64,000 nucleotides of DNA, taken from positions 105,102-169,101 of the forward strand of contig NZ_BNBC01000003.1 in NCBI RefSeq assembly GCF_014654675.1, written 5' to 3'. Both the position numbers and the translations under genes were made by a program. Origin of the DNA: Streptomyces spiralis (lineage in GTDB: Bacteria; Actinomycetota; Actinomycetes; Streptomycetales; Streptomycetaceae). Below, one piece after another: positions 25,619 through 35,261 of the stretch (within the stretch, counting starts at the first letter, position 1; each line of letters opens with the position of its first letter). The notes beneath the pieces are model-generated. The model was not told the DNA's origin. It saw nothing but the letters and a program-made list of their open reading frames with translations, and made no database searches.

Positions 25619-28469
25619 GGCGAGTTCCCTCCTTGTCGAAGAGCACGGGGTCGGTCACGGTCACCGGGATCGTCCGGCCGTCCAGCGGGACGTAGAGGGT
25701 GTCGCCGATGCGCTGGGTTCCGGAGCGCACCAGGGCCAGGGCGAACGTGCGCCGCAGGGCGTCGCTGCGGTAGCTGGAGGTGACATGACCCAGCATGGGG
25801 ACCGGCGGTGCCGGGATGTCGCTGGTGGCGATGATCTGGGCGCCTTCGGGCAGCAGGAGCTGCTCGTCGGCGGGCAGCAGGCCCACCAGCTGCTTGCGGT
25901 CGTCGCGTCGGTTCTCCCGGCGCGAGAAGGACCGCTTGCCGATGAAGTCGGGCTTCTTCTTGGACACCACCCACGACATGCCCAGGTCCTGGGGCGTGAT
26001 GGTGCCGTCGGTGTCCTGACCGATGATCGGGTAGGCCTTCTCGGCGCGCAGCACGTGCATGGTCTCGGTGCCGTACGGGGTGATGCCGAAGGGGCTGCCC
26101 GCCTCGAACAGGGCCTTCCAGACGGTGATGCCGTGCCAGGCGGGGACGTTGATCTCGTAGGCAAGTTCACCGGAGAAGCTGATGCGGCACACCCGCGCCG
26201 GGATGCCGGCGACGTCCGCGGCGCGCCAGGACATGAACGGGAAGGCGTCGTTGTCGACGTCCAGGCCGGGGGCCACCAGGGCGAGCACGTCGCGGGAGCG
26301 GGGGCCGACCAGGGGGATGGTGACCCAGTGCTCGGTGACGGAGGTGAGGTGCACCCGCAGGTCGGGCCACTCCGTCTGGAGCCACTCCTCCATCCACTCG
26401 AGGACCTTGGCGGCGTTGCCGGTGGTCGTGGTGAGCAGGAACTCCTGCTCGGCCACCCGGATGACGGTGCCGTCGTCGAGGGCCATGCCGTCGACGCCGC
26501 ACATCACGCCGTAGCGGATCCGGCCCACCTTCAGGGTGCTCATCATGTTCGTGTAGAGCCGGTCCAGCAGTACGCCGGCGTCCGGGCCCTGCACGTCGAT
26601 CTTGCCGAGGGTGGAGCCGTCCATCATGGCGACTCCGGTGCGGGCGGCCCGGCACTCGCGCAGCACCGCCTCCTCCATGGTCTCGTCCGCCTTGGGGTAG
26701 TACCAAGGGCGCTTCCACTGGCCGACGTTCTCGAACAGGGCGCCGTGCTCGACGTGCCAGGGGTGCAGCGCGGTCACGCGGACCGGGTCGAACAGCTCCC
26801 CGCGGTTGCGGCCCGCGAACGCTGCGAAGGCCACGGGGACGGCGGGCGGACGCAGGCGCATGGTGCCGAGGTCGGCGACGTCCACGCCCAGCGCCTCGGC
26901 GACGATGCCCGACGTCATCACGCCGGAGGTGCGTCCCTGGTCGTGGGCGGTGCCGATCGTGGTGTAGCGCTTGACGTGTTCGACCGACCTCAGGCCCGCC
27001 CCGGTCGCCCGCAGTACGTCGGAGACGAGGGCGTCGCGCTGCAGGTCGACGAACTGGTGGGCGCCGTCCTGGCCGTCGCGCGGGCTCGGGACCCGCCACA
27101 GCACACGGGTGGGCGCTGCATCCGGTTGCGGACTCGTGGCCGGCAGGGCGATCGTCGGGCCGGTCGTGCCGAGCGCCGACAGGGCCCGGCGGGCGGCGTC
27201 CGCGCCGTCGGCGAGACAGCCGGCCAGGGTGAACGTCCCCGTGGCCGATCCCGCCGTGCGGACTGCGTCCAGGTCCTGGGCGGGGACGAAGGCGCCGATC
27301 GCGGCGTCGTAGCGGAGGCTGCCGCGGGCCTGGCTGAACAGGGCCACGGCCGGGTTCCAGCCGCCGGAGACGAGCAGCAGATCGCAGTCGATGCCCTGCC
27401 GGTCGCCGAGTCGGCCCTGGCCGAAGGGGGCGACATGGGCCCGCGAGACGTGTTCGACGCCGCTGGTTCCGGTGACGACATGGCCCGCGCGGATGTCGAT
27501 GCCCCGCTCGTCGCAGGCGGTGCGCCAGTGGGCCGGCACGTCGTCGCGGGCGTCGATCACCGCGGCGACGCGCACGCCGGCGTCGGCCAGTTCGAGCACT
27601 GCCGGGTAGGCGCTGTCGTTGGTGGTGAACACGACGGCCTGCCGTCCGGGCAGGACGCCGAAGCGGTTGAGGTAGGTGCGCGCCGCACCCGCGAGCATGA
27701 TGCCGGGGCGGTCGTTGTCGTCGAAGGCGACCGGACGCTCGTAGGCGCCCGTGGCGTACACGACCTGTTTCGCGCGGATACGCCAGACGCGCTGCCGTGA
27801 GACATGGGCGGGCGCCGCGGCACCGAGGTGGTCGGTGCGCTTCTCCAGGGCCAGGACGAGTCCGTCGTCGTAGTGGCCGAAGGCCGTGGTGCGCCGCAGT
27901 ACCCGCACGTCGGGGCAGGTGTCGAGTTCCGCGACTACGGCGCCGACCCACTCGGTGGCGGGCCGGCCGTCGAGCAGTTCCTGGCTGCCCAGCAACGAGC
28001 CGCCGGGCTGCGGGAGTTCGTGGACGAGGATCACGCGGACGCCGGACCGGGCGGCCGCCAGGGTGGCGGCGAGACCGGCGGGGCCGGCGCCGACGACCAG
28101 CAGGTCGCAGTGGGCGTGCATGGTGTCGTAGCGGGCCGGGTCCGGCTCGCCGCTCAGGCGGCCCTGGCCGGACAGACCACGGGCGACGAGGCCGTCGTAG
28201 AGCTCCACGGTGGTGGCCGTGAGCATGGGCTCGGGGAAGGGGGCCTCGATCTGCACGAGGGCGTTGGGCTCTTCGACACCTGCGGCCAGGACACCGCGCG
28301 GCCTTGCGTACTTGCTGCTGCCGGCCACGTGGTGCACCCCGTTGGCGAGCAGCGCCGAGGCGAGGGTGTCGCCGGGGTGGCCGGCGTAGGGGCGGCCGTC
28401 GAAGGTGAACGTGAGGGTGGTGTCGCGGTCGATGTGACCGTGGCCGCGGGCCCGGAACGGGTTGGTCAT
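25608..28469 (-). CDS. soxA: sarcosine oxidase alpha subunit
   Basis: Large subunit of 953 aa. The N-terminal 2Fe-2S-like Fer2 fold (TLTFTFDGRPYAGHPGDTLA) is without the cluster cysteines, as usual in SoxA. A dinucleotide domain follows (DLLVVGAGPAGLAATLAAAR near residue 120), where NAD is bound non-covalently. The C-terminal 380 residues are a GcvT-like domain that carries tetrahydrofolate (FENVGQWKRPWYYPK, GVAMMDGSTLGKIDVQGPDA, MHVLRAEKAYPIIGQDTDGT, PFGITPYG). ATG 28469 follows AGGAGG and overlaps the soxD stop by one base. Length is normal for the family and all blocks are continuous. Confidence 0.93.
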   Translation of the reverse strand: MTNPFRARGHGHIDRDTTLTFTFDGRPYAGHPGDTLASALLANGVHHVAGSSKYARPRGVLAAGVEEPNALVQIEAPFPEPMLTATTVELYDGLVARGLSGQGRLSGEPDPARYDTMHAHCDLLVVGAGPAGLAATLAAARSGVRVILVHELPQPGGSLLGSQELLDGRPATEWVGAVVAELDTCPDVRVLRRTTAFGHYDDGLVLALEKRTDHLGAAAPAHVSRQRVWRIRAKQVVYATGAYERPVAFDDNDRPGIMLAGAARTYLNRFGVLPGRQAVVFTTNDSAYPAVLELADAGVRVAAVIDARDDVPAHWRTACDERGIDIRAGHVVTGTSGVEHVSRAHVAPFGQGRLGDRQGIDCDLLLVSGGWNPAVALFSQARGSLRYDAAIGAFVPAQDLDAVRTAGSATGTFTLAGCLADGADAARRALSALGTTGPTIALPATSPQPDAAPTRVLWRVPSPRDGQDGAHQFVDLQRDALVSDVLRATGAGLRSVEHVKRYTTIGTAHDQGRTSGVMTSGIVAEALGVDVADLGTMRLRPPAVPVAFAAFAGRNRGELFDPVRVTALHPWHVEHGALFENVGQWKRPWYYPKADETMEEAVLRECRAARTGVAMMDGSTLGKIDVQGPDAGVLLDRLYTNMMSTLKVGRIRYGVMCGVDGMALDDGTVIRVAEQEFLLTTTTGNAAKVLEWMEEWLQTEWPDLRVHLTSVTEHWVTIPLVGPRSRDVLALVAPGLDVDNDAFPFMSWRAADVAGIPARVCRISFSGELAYEINVPAWHGITVWKALFEAGSPFGITPYGTETMHVLRAEKAYPIIGQDTDGTITPQDLGMSWVVSKKKPDFIGKRSFSRRENRRDDRKQLVGLLPADEQLLLPEGAQIIATSDIPAPPVPMLGHVTSSYRSDALRRTFALALVRSGTQRIGDTLYVPLDGRTIPVTVTDPVLFDKEGTRRDG

Positions 28470-28792
28470 CAGCTGACCTCCTGGCCCTTGCGCTGGTGTG
28501 CGGCAGGTGCGGTGCCGGTGGTGAGGGGGTGCTGGGCGCGGATGTCGTGGACCGCGAGGAACTCGTGGGTGACGGTGTCGCGCAGGGCGTTGAACCAGCG
28601 TCGGCAGCCGGCCGCGTGCACCCACCGCTCGGCGAAGGGGCCCTTGGGGTTGTCGCGGAAGAAGACGTACTGGGCCCACTGCTCGTCGTCGAGCGCGTAC
28701 GGGTCCTCGGGGTAGGCGATGTGCGCCTGCCCGCCGTAGTGGAATTCGATCTCTTCGCGCTGACCGCACCAGGGGCAGGTGATGAGCTGCAT
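28469..28792 (-). CDS. soxD: sarcosine oxidase delta subunit (zinc-binding)
   Basis: Delta subunit of 107 aa. It has the zinc ligands known for SoxD at the expected places: C6 and C9 in TCPWCGQ and H59 and C63 in WVHAAGCRRWF. The intervening AYPEDPYALDDEQWAQYVFF and NPKGPFAERW blocks are the family hallmark. The ATG at 28792 begins MQLITCPWCG and has GGAGA upstream. The C-terminal extension (TGTAPAAHQRKGQEVS) is poorly conserved in the family. It lies between soxB and soxA with a one-base overlap to soxA, the standard order. Confidence 0.93.
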   Translation of the reverse strand: MQLITCPWCGQREEIEFHYGGQAHIAYPEDPYALDDEQWAQYVFFRDNPKGPFAERWVHAAGCRRWFNALRDTVTHEFLAVHDIRAQHPLTTGTAPAAHQRKGQEVS

Positions 28793-28818
28793 GTCGGTCT
28801 CCTTGGCTGGGGCGGTGG

Positions 28819-30066
28819 TCAGTGGGCGACGGCGGCCGCGCCGTGTTCGTCGACCAGGGCGCCGGTGGTGAAGCGGTCGAGGCTGAAGGGGGCGTTGTAG
28901 GGGTGCGGTTCGCCGGTGGCGACGGTGTGCGCGTAGGCCCAGCCGACTCCTGGTGTGGCCTTGAAACCGCCGGTGCCCCAGCCGCAGTTGAGGTACAGGT
29001 TCTCGACGGGGGTGAGGCCGACGATGGGTGAGGCGTCCGGGGTGACGTCGACGATGCCGGCCCAGGTGCGCAGCATGTGGGCGCGGGCGAAGACGGGGAA
29101 GAGCTCCAGTGCGGCGGCCATCTGGCGTTCCAGGATGTGGAAGGAGCCGCGCTGGCCGTAGCCGTTGTAGCTGTCGATGCCGGCGCCCATGACGAGTTCG
29201 CCCTTGTGGGCCTGGGAGACGTACACGTGCACGGCGTTCGACATCACCACGGTCGGATGCACCGGTTCCAGCAGCTCCGAGACCAGTGCCTGGAGCGGGT
29301 GGCTCTGCAGCGGCAGCCGCAGGCCGACCATGGCGGCCAGCACGGAGGAGTGGCCCGCGCCCGCGAGGGCGACCTTCCCGGCGGCGATACGGCCGCGGGT
29401 CGTGCACACGCCCGTCACCCGGCCGTCCTGGACGTCGATCCCGATGACCTCGCAGTCCTGGATCAGGTCGATGCCGTAGGCGTCGGCCCGGCGTGCGAAG
29501 CCCCAGGCGACGTAGTCGTGCTTGGCGATGCCGGCACGCGGCTGGTAGGTGGCGCCGAGCACCGGGTGGCGCACGTCCGGCGAGGTGTTGACGATGGGAC
29601 AGACCTCGGCGACCTCCTCCGGCTCCAGCCACTCGGCGTCGATGCCGTTGAGCTGGTTGGCGTAGACGCGGCGCTTGCTGTCGCGGACGTCCTGGAGGCT
29701 GTGGGCGAGATTCAGGACGCCGCGCTGGCTGAAGAGGATGGGGTAGTCGAGGTCCTCCTCGAGGGTCTCCCACAGCTTCAGCGAGTGCTCGTAGATGCCG
29801 GAGCTCTCGTCCCAGAGGTAGTTGGAGCGGATGATGGTGGTGTTGCGGGCCATGTTGCCGCCCGCGAGCCAGCCCTTCTCCAGCACGGCGATGTCGGTGA
29901 TGCCGTGGTTCTTGGCGAGGTAGTAGGCGGTGGCCAGGCCGTGCCCGCCGCCGCCGACGATGACGACGTCGTAGGACGGCTTGGGGTCGGGGTTGCGCCA
30001 CAGGAAGTCGGGGTGGTCGGGCAGGACGTCACCGGGTGTGGCCTGAGCGTTGTCGTACGGGTGCAT
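28819..30066 (-). CDS. soxB: sarcosine oxidase beta subunit
   Basis: Catalytic flavoprotein subunit of about 415 aa. The FAD-binding motif is [20 protein letters not shown] near residue 35. It is followed by the SoxB block [20 protein letters not shown], whose histidine-linked FMN site in SoxB lies further on ([17 protein letters not shown] region). The C-terminal [20 protein letters not shown] closes the flavin site. It oxidises sarcosine at the FAD; electrons pass to FMN at the alpha/beta interface. ATG 30066 overlaps the glyA relic stop (TGATG); a GTG one codon upstream (30069) is an alternative with AGGAAGG 6 nt away. Confidence 0.93.
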   Translation of the reverse strand: MHPYDNAQATPGDVLPDHPDFLWRNPDPKPSYDVVIVGGGGHGLATAYYLAKNHGITDIAVLEKGWLAGGNMARNTTIIRSNYLWDESSGIYEHSLKLWETLEEDLDYPILFSQRGVLNLAHSLQDVRDSKRRVYANQLNGIDAEWLEPEEVAEVCPIVNTSPDVRHPVLGATYQPRAGIAKHDYVAWGFARRADAYGIDLIQDCEVIGIDVQDGRVTGVCTTRGRIAAGKVALAGAGHSSVLAAMVGLRLPLQSHPLQALVSELLEPVHPTVVMSNAVHVYVSQAHKGELVMGAGIDSYNGYGQRGSFHILERQMAAALELFPVFARAHMLRTWAGIVDVTPDASPIVGLTPVENLYLNCGWGTGGFKATPGVGWAYAHTVATGEPHPYNAPFSLDRFTTGALVDEHGAAAVAH

Positions 30067-30787
30067 CACTGAGCGCCTTCCTGGGCCGCGAACTGCGGGT
30101 CGACGGGGTACAGCGGGAAGCGCTCGGTCAGGATCCGGACGCGTGCGCGCAGGGCGGCGGCCACCCGGTCGTCGAAGCCGGGCAGAAAGGCCGTCGCGAT
30201 GATGTCGGCGACCTCCGTGAACTCCTCGGCGCCGAAGCCGCGGGCGGCCAGGGCGGGGGTGCCGATGCGGACCCCGGAGCTGACCATGGGCGGGCGCGGG
30301 TCGAAGGGGACGGCGTTGCGGTTGACGGTGATGCCGATCCGGTGCAGCCGGTCCTCGGCCTGCCGGCCGTCGAGCTCGGAGCGGCGCAGGTCCACCAGGA
30401 CCAGGTGCACGTCCGTGCCTCCGGTGAGCACGCTGACGCCGGCGGCCTTGGTGTCCTCGGCGAGCAGCCGCCGGGCGAGGATGGCGGCGCCCTCCAGGGT
30501 GCGGCGCTGACGGTCGGCGAACTCCGGCTGGGCGGCCATCTTGAAGGCCACGGCCTTCGCCGCGATGACGTGTTCCAGGGGGCCGCCCTGCTGGCCGGGG
30601 AAGACGGCGGAGTGATCTTCTTGGCGAGGTCGGCGGTGGACAGGATCACCCCGCCGCGGGGGCCGCCGAGGGTCTTGTGGGTGGTCGTGGTCACCACGTG
30701 GGCGTGCGGCACGGGCGAGGGGTGCAGGCCCGCGGCGACCAGGCCGGCGAAGTGGGCCGCTCGCGGGTCGGGGGTCTGGACAGTCAT
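30066..30787 (-). pseudogene. glyA: glyA (serine hydroxymethyltransferase) remnant, internal deletion and frameshift
   Basis: SHMT is about 420 aa; only its second half survives here. The frame starts [10 protein letters not shown], then jumps directly to [20 protein letters not shown], about residue 200 of SHMT, and continues through the PLP lysine block [16 protein letters not shown]. So roughly 190 internal residues are missing. One base is then lost near 30612 (ATCACTCC where family members read ATCAACTCC), shifting the frame. The C-terminal third reads on correctly in another frame ([19 protein letters not shown] to ...[17 protein letters not shown]). The ORF still couples to soxB. A full glyA must exist elsewhere. 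The single-base loss could be a sequencing error; the deletion could not. Confidence 0.88.
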
Positions 30788-30810
30788 GAGGACTCCCTCG
30801 AACGAAACCG

Positions 30811-30859
30811 GACGACTAGTCGTCGAGTGATGGGAGACTGAAAGGCGACTGATATATCA
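30811..30859. promoter_or_regulatory. two palindromes, probable GntR operators of sox operon
   Basis: GACGACT-AGTCGTC (30811-30824) is a perfect 14-bp palindrome, and TGATA-TATCA (30850-30859) is a perfect 10-bp palindrome within ACTGATATATCAATGG. Both lie between the divergent glyA/sox operon (30787) and the GntR gene (30921). AT-rich TGATATATCA-like cores are common FCD-GntR operators in actinomycetes. The pairing with this regulator is inferred from position. Confidence 0.5.
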
Positions 30860-30920
30860 ATGGCTCCGTTGCGATACGCTAGGAGAGTGGATCGGGCCAC
30901 GTCAAGGGAGGGATGTGGGT

Positions 30921-31574
30921 GTGACGTCGTCGACCTTCGCCGCCGAGAGACCTGGAACGCTGGCCGACCAGGCCTATCGCTCCATCGCGGACCGTCTGGT
31001 GACCCTCCGGATCCGTCCCGGCGAGCCGATCAACGACGACCGGATCGCCGCCGAGCTCGGCTTCGGGCGCACCCCGGTCCGCGAGGCACTCAAGCGGCTG
31101 GAGCACGAACGCCTCATCGTCGCCTACCCCCGGCGCGGAACCTTCGCCACCGAGGTGCAGATTGCCGATCTCGGCCACATCTCCGAAGTACGCCTGCAGC
31201 TCGAGCCCCTCGCCGCGGGCCTGGCCGCCGAGCGGGCGAGCGACGCCGACCGCGCCGAACTCACCCGCCTGCTCACGCGGCTGGCGAAGTCGTCCGACAG
31301 CGACGACGACCTGATCCGGCTCGACATGACCCTGCATCGAGCGATCTACGCCGCCACCCGCAATCCCTACCTCGAGGACACCCTGATCAGGTACGACAAC
31401 CTGGCCACGCGGATCTGGTGCCTCTTCCTCGACCGGCTGCCGGGACTCGCGGGGCATGTGCACGAGCACGGACCGCTGCTGCGCGCCATCGTGGACCGCG
31501 ACGCGGAGAAGGCCCGAGCGCTGGCCGCCGGCCACGTGGAGGGCTTCGAGACGGCGATCCGCGGCGTCATCTGA
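30921..31574 (+). CDS. GntR-family (FCD) regulator of sarcosine operon
   Basis: FadR/VanR-type regulator of 217 aa. Winged helix: LADQAYRSIADRLVTLRIRP, DRIAAELGFGRTPVREALKR, EHERLIVAYPRRGTFA. The FCD domain keeps a metal-type triad: D and H in RLDMTLHRAIYAATRNPYLE, H in LAGHVHEHGPLL and H in LAAGHVEGFE. GTG 30921 is preferred (8-9 nt after GGGAGGG) over the GTG at 30915. Divergent from glyA-soxBDAG, so it most likely represses sarcosine catabolism and responds to sarcosine, glycine or a betaine intermediate. The effector is not known. Confidence 0.88.
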   Translation: MTSSTFAAERPGTLADQAYRSIADRLVTLRIRPGEPINDDRIAAELGFGRTPVREALKRLEHERLIVAYPRRGTFATEVQIADLGHISEVRLQLEPLAAGLAAERASDADRAELTRLLTRLAKSSDSDDDLIRLDMTLHRAIYAATRNPYLEDTLIRYDNLATRIWCLFLDRLPGLAGHVHEHGPLLRAIVDRDAEKARALAAGHVEGFETAIRGVI

Positions 31575-31631
31575 TCACCGGCGCGGGCGAGAACGGTTTC
31601 TGCTGGACGACCGGAACGAAGGGGGCGATGG

Positions 31632-32327
31632 ATGCGGGTCGATCAGATTTGGCGGTATCCGGTGAAGTCGGTGGGCGGTGAGCGGCTGACCGACGCCGCG
31701 GTCGGTGCGCTGGGCATCGAGGGGGACCGGAGCGTCGCCGTTCACGACGAGCGGGACGAAGTCACCTGGGCCGGAGCGATTCCGGCGCTCATGCGGCTGC
31801 GGGCGGTCGCCGTCGGGCCGGGCCTGGCCGAGCTGATCCTGCCGGACGGCCGGCGGTTCCGCTCCGATGCGCCCGACGCCGCCGACCGGCTCAGTGCCGC
31901 GGTCCAGGCCAAGGTCACCCTGGCCGAGCACCGGCCGCCGCACCCGCCGCACGCCGCGCTCCATGTGATGACGACGACGGCGCTGCGCAGCCTGGGAGCG
32001 GCGCTGCCGGACAGTGCGCTGGACGCCAGCCGGTTCCGGCCCAGCCTGGTGCTCGACGACGTCCCCGGCGAGGTGGACGGCGACCGGGCGGGCGGGTACC
32101 CCGAACACGAGTGGATCGGCCGCCGGATGGCCATCGGCTCACTGCGGTTGCGTTTCACCGAGGGATGCGACCGCTGTGTGATGATCACCAAGGAGACTCC
32201 GACCGTCCCGCACGACCGCTCCGTGCTGCGCTGGGTCGCCCGCGAGCTGGGCAACACCCTCGGCGTGTACGCGGCGGTCGAGACGCCGGGCCGGGTCCGT
32301 GTCGGCGACACGGCGCGCTGGCTCTGA
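31632..32327 (+). CDS. MOSC domain protein
   Basis: Protein of 231 aa with an N-terminal MOSC beta-barrel (VDQIWRYPVKSVGGE, GIEGDRSVAVHD) and the MOSC domain proper. The domain ends in the conserved FTEGCDRCVMITKET, whose cysteine is the likely persulfide or molybdenum-cofactor contact, then RSVLRWVARE, GVYAAVETPGRVRVGD. The family includes mARC-type and YiiM/YcbX-type enzymes that reduce N-hydroxylated compounds using molybdenum cofactor. ATG 31632 follows AAGGGGGCG. It may be transcribed with the GntR gene (57-bp gap), though function links are not evident. Confidence 0.85.
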   Translation: MRVDQIWRYPVKSVGGERLTDAAVGALGIEGDRSVAVHDERDEVTWAGAIPALMRLRAVAVGPGLAELILPDGRRFRSDAPDAADRLSAAVQAKVTLAEHRPPHPPHAALHVMTTTALRSLGAALPDSALDASRFRPSLVLDDVPGEVDGDRAGGYPEHEWIGRRMAIGSLRLRFTEGCDRCVMITKETPTVPHDRSVLRWVARELGNTLGVYAAVETPGRVRVGDTARWL

Positions 32328-32349
32328 GGGTGGGTCCGACTTCCCTGTG

Positions 32350-32377
32350 GGCCCGGGCGGCAGGCGCACGCCGGGCC
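32350..32377. terminator. possible bidirectional terminator
   Basis: GGCCCGG (32350) pairs with CCGGGCC (32371-32377) and the 14-nt interval can form a further GGC/GCC pair. It lies in the 53-bp gap between the convergent MOSC and FAD/Fe-S genes. Stability is moderate. Confidence 0.4.
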
Positions 32378-32380
32378 TCC

Positions 32381-35236
32381 TCAGGAGGTGGCCTCGTCGA
32401 GGAGTTCCAGTACGTGCCGGTAGGGGCGGCCGGTGGCGCGCGTCATGCCCATCTCGCAGGTGCGGTTGCAGGAGGCGTACGCGTCGTACGCGCCCGAGGT
32501 GATCTCGGCCGCCTGGGCTGCCGTGGCCGCCGCGGTGATCTCCGGGTGGAGCAGGCCGCGGTCGCCGGCGAACGCGCAGCAGCCCCAGTTCTCGGGAACG
32601 GTGACCGTGTCGCTCACGGCCGCGGCCACGGCGCGCAGGGAGCCGTCGATGCCCAGGTGCACGGTGGAGCAGGTCGGGTGCAGGGCGAGGCCGGCCAGGC
32701 GGCGGGGTTCGGGCAGGGCGGGCAGCAGGTGCTCGGCGGTGAAGACGACGCTGTCGACGAAGCGCAGGGAGGCGAAGCGGGTGCGGTCCGGTTCCGGGAC
32801 CGCGTCGAGCAGTTGCTCCAGACCGTGGGTGCACGAGGAGGCGTCGCAGACCACGGGCAGCCGGCCGTGGTCGCTCGCCTCCCACAGCGCCTCGAGCGTG
32901 CGGGCGGCCATCGTGCGGTGCCCGGCGGTGTACCCCTTGGACTGCCAGGGTGTTCCGCAGCACAGGCCCGCCAGCCCGCTGGGCACGGTGACGGGAACGC
33001 CTGCCCGTTCGCACAGCCGTAGGAAGGCGGCCGCCGCGCCACCTGTTTCCCCGGTGGCCGCCTCGGGGGCGAAGACGCTGCCGATGCAGGCGGCGAAGAA
33101 CACCGCGCGTGCCGTCGCGGGCCGCCGGGGCGCGGGGCGGGGCGGGCCACCGCGCGGGATGTCGTCGCTCCAGGCGGGCACGAGTTCCCCCGCCCCGAGC
33201 CGCCGCACGGCCCCGGTGGCGGCACGCAGCGCGGGGGCGGGCAGGGCGTGGGCGGTGTCCAGCGCGGCGCGCACGCCCTTGACCGCCGTGCCCCAGTGCC
33301 GGGCCGCGGCGTTCCCGGCGCGCTGCGCGGTGGCGCCGTGGCGTTCGGCGCGCAGGCGCTTCATGACCGCGCCGGTGTCGATGGTGACCGGGCAGGCGGT
33401 GACGCAGAGGCTGTCGGCCGCACAGCTGTCGACGGCCGCGTAGGCGTAGTCGGCCTCCAGGACGCGGCGGCGTTCGTCGTCACCGGCGGCGGTGGCCAGC
33501 GCGATCTCGCGCTGGAGGGCGATGCGCTGACGAGGTGTGGTGGTGACGTCCGCGCTGGGGCAGACGGGCTCGCAGTAGCCGCACTCCACGCACGCGTCCA
33601 CGGCGGGGTCGACCTTCGGGACGCTCTTGAGGCTGCGCAGGTGCGCGGCCGGGTCGTCCTCCAGGAGCACACCGGGGCTCAGGACGCCGTGCGGGTCGCA
33701 CAGGCGCCTCAGCTCGCGCATCACGTCGTGCAGTTCGTCGCCGTACTGGCGGCGGACGAAGGGGGCCATGGCGCGGCCGGTGCCGTGCTCGGCCTTGAGC
33801 GTGCCGCCGGCGTCCAGGACCAGGTCGACCATGGCGTCGGTGAACCGGGCGTAGCGTTCGGTCTCCTGGGCGGAGTCGAAGTCCTGGGTGAGCATGAAGT
33901 GCAGGTTGCCGTCGCGGGCGTGCCCGAAGATCACCGCGTCCTGGTAGCCGTGCCGGTCGAAGAGGCCGATCAGGCCCTCGCAGGTGCCGGTCAGCCGTTC
34001 CATCGGCACCGCGATGTCCTCCAGGAGCGCGGTGGTGCCGGGACGGCGCGCGCCCGCGACCGCGGTGTACAGGCCCTTGCGCAGATGCCAGAGCCGGGCC
34101 CGCACGCGCGGGTCGCGGACGAGTGCCGTGCCGGTGACGGCGGGCAGGCGGTCCAGGACCGGCTGCGCGGTGGCCACCCTCTCCTCCAGCAGTTCGGCAC
34201 TGTCCTCGGCGAACTCGACCAGCAGGGCGGCGTGCCGTTCGACGCGCAGGCCGCGCAGTTCGTCCACGGGATCCGGGGACTGCTGGGCCACGCGCAGCGA
34301 CGCGGCGTCCAGGAGTTCGGCGGTGCGGGCGCCCGCGGCCAGCAGTGCGGGCAGCGCGTCGGTGGCGTCGGCGAGTCCGGGCAGCACCAGCAGGCCCGTG
34401 GCGGTGTGCGGCAGGAGGGGGACCGTACGGAAGACGGCTTCGCCCACGAATCCCAGGGTGCCCTCGCTGCCGATCATGAGGTGGGCGAGGATGTCGGCCG
34501 GCTCGGAGTGGTCCAGGAACGAGTTCAGGCCGTACCCCATGGTGTTCTTCATGGAGAACAGCCGCTCGATGGTGGCGCGTGACGCGGCCGAGGTGCGGAC
34601 GCGGTCGCGCAACCGCAGCAGTCCCGCGTGCAGTTCGGGCTCGCGGGCGCGCAGCGCCTGGTCGGCGTCGGGGGCCGCGGTGTCGACCACGGTGCCGGAG
34701 GGCAGCACGAACTGCAGGGACTCCATGGTCCGGTAGGCGTTGTCCTGGGTGCCGCAGTTCATGCCGCTGGAGTTGTTGGCCACCAGGCCGCCGATGGTGC
34801 AGGCGGACTCGCTGGCCGGGTCGGGGCCGAGCCGGCGGCCGTACCGGGCGAGGCGCGCGTTGGCCTGCCGTACCGTCAGGCCCGGTTGCAGCCGGATGCG
34901 CCGGCCCTCGTCGAGGATCTCGGCGGTGCGCCAGTGGCTGCGGACGTCCACGAGGATGCCGTCGCCGCCCGCCTGACCGGCCAGGCTGGTGCCGCCCGAG
35001 CGCAGGGTCAGCGGCAGTCCGGCCGCGCGTGCCCCGGCCATCAGGGCGCCGACCTCGGCCGCGGACGCGGCGCGCACGACGGCCCGCGGCGTGAACAGGT
35101 ACGGCGACGCGTCGTGGGCGGCCGCGATGCGGCGGGGCAGCTCGGTGCTCACCCTGGCCGGGTCGCTGACGCACCCGGCCAGGAGTTCGGCGAGACCGGC
35201 GGCCGGGGCGGGCGGTGTGGCGGCGGTGCGGCTCAT
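32381..35236 (-). CDS. FAD- and Fe-S-binding oxidoreductase, D-lactate dehydrogenase-like
   Basis: Membrane-associated-type 2-hydroxyacid dehydrogenase of 951 aa. It fuses a GlcD-like FAD domain (TLRSGGTSLAGQAGGDGILV near residue 75; IGGLVANNSSGMNCG; GTLKAEHGTGRAMAPFVRRQ) to a GlcF-like part. The latter has two 4Fe-4S motifs (CVECGYCEPVCPSAD, CAADSLCVTACPVT) and two CCG domains (CIGSVF...GLCCGTPWQ; HPTCSTVHLG...NWGCCAFAGDRG). This architecture is typical of quinone-linked D-lactate dehydrogenases. It is 25 bp upstream-end to end with anmK and shares a locus with murQ, whose reaction releases D-lactate, so it probably oxidises that lactate to pyruvate. A distinct paralogue lies at 41811. Last gene of the kinase-SSS-anmK transcription unit. 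Confidence 0.85.
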   Translation of the reverse strand: MSRTAATPPAPAAGLAELLAGCVSDPARVSTELPRRIAAAHDASPYLFTPRAVVRAASAAEVGALMAGARAAGLPLTLRSGGTSLAGQAGGDGILVDVRSHWRTAEILDEGRRIRLQPGLTVRQANARLARYGRRLGPDPASESACTIGGLVANNSSGMNCGTQDNAYRTMESLQFVLPSGTVVDTAAPDADQALRAREPELHAGLLRLRDRVRTSAASRATIERLFSMKNTMGYGLNSFLDHSEPADILAHLMIGSEGTLGFVGEAVFRTVPLLPHTATGLLVLPGLADATDALPALLAAGARTAELLDAASLRVAQQSPDPVDELRGLRVERHAALLVEFAEDSAELLEERVATAQPVLDRLPAVTGTALVRDPRVRARLWHLRKGLYTAVAGARRPGTTALLEDIAVPMERLTGTCEGLIGLFDRHGYQDAVIFGHARDGNLHFMLTQDFDSAQETERYARFTDAMVDLVLDAGGTLKAEHGTGRAMAPFVRRQYGDELHDVMRELRRLCDPHGVLSPGVLLEDDPAAHLRSLKSVPKVDPAVDACVECGYCEPVCPSADVTTTPRQRIALQREIALATAAGDDERRRVLEADYAYAAVDSCAADSLCVTACPVTIDTGAVMKRLRAERHGATAQRAGNAAARHWGTAVKGVRAALDTAHALPAPALRAATGAVRRLGAGELVPAWSDDIPRGGPPRPAPRRPATARAVFFAACIGSVFAPEAATGETGGAAAAFLRLCERAGVPVTVPSGLAGLCCGTPWQSKGYTAGHRTMAARTLEALWEASDHGRLPVVCDASSCTHGLEQLLDAVPEPDRTRFASLRFVDSVVFTAEHLLPALPEPRRLAGLALHPTCSTVHLGIDGSLRAVAAAVSDTVTVPENWGCCAFAGDRGLLHPEITAAATAAQAAEITSGAYDAYASCNRTCEMGMTRATGRPYRHVLELLDEATS

Positions 35237-35261
35237 GGGTCCTCGGTGCTGGAGTGGGAGG

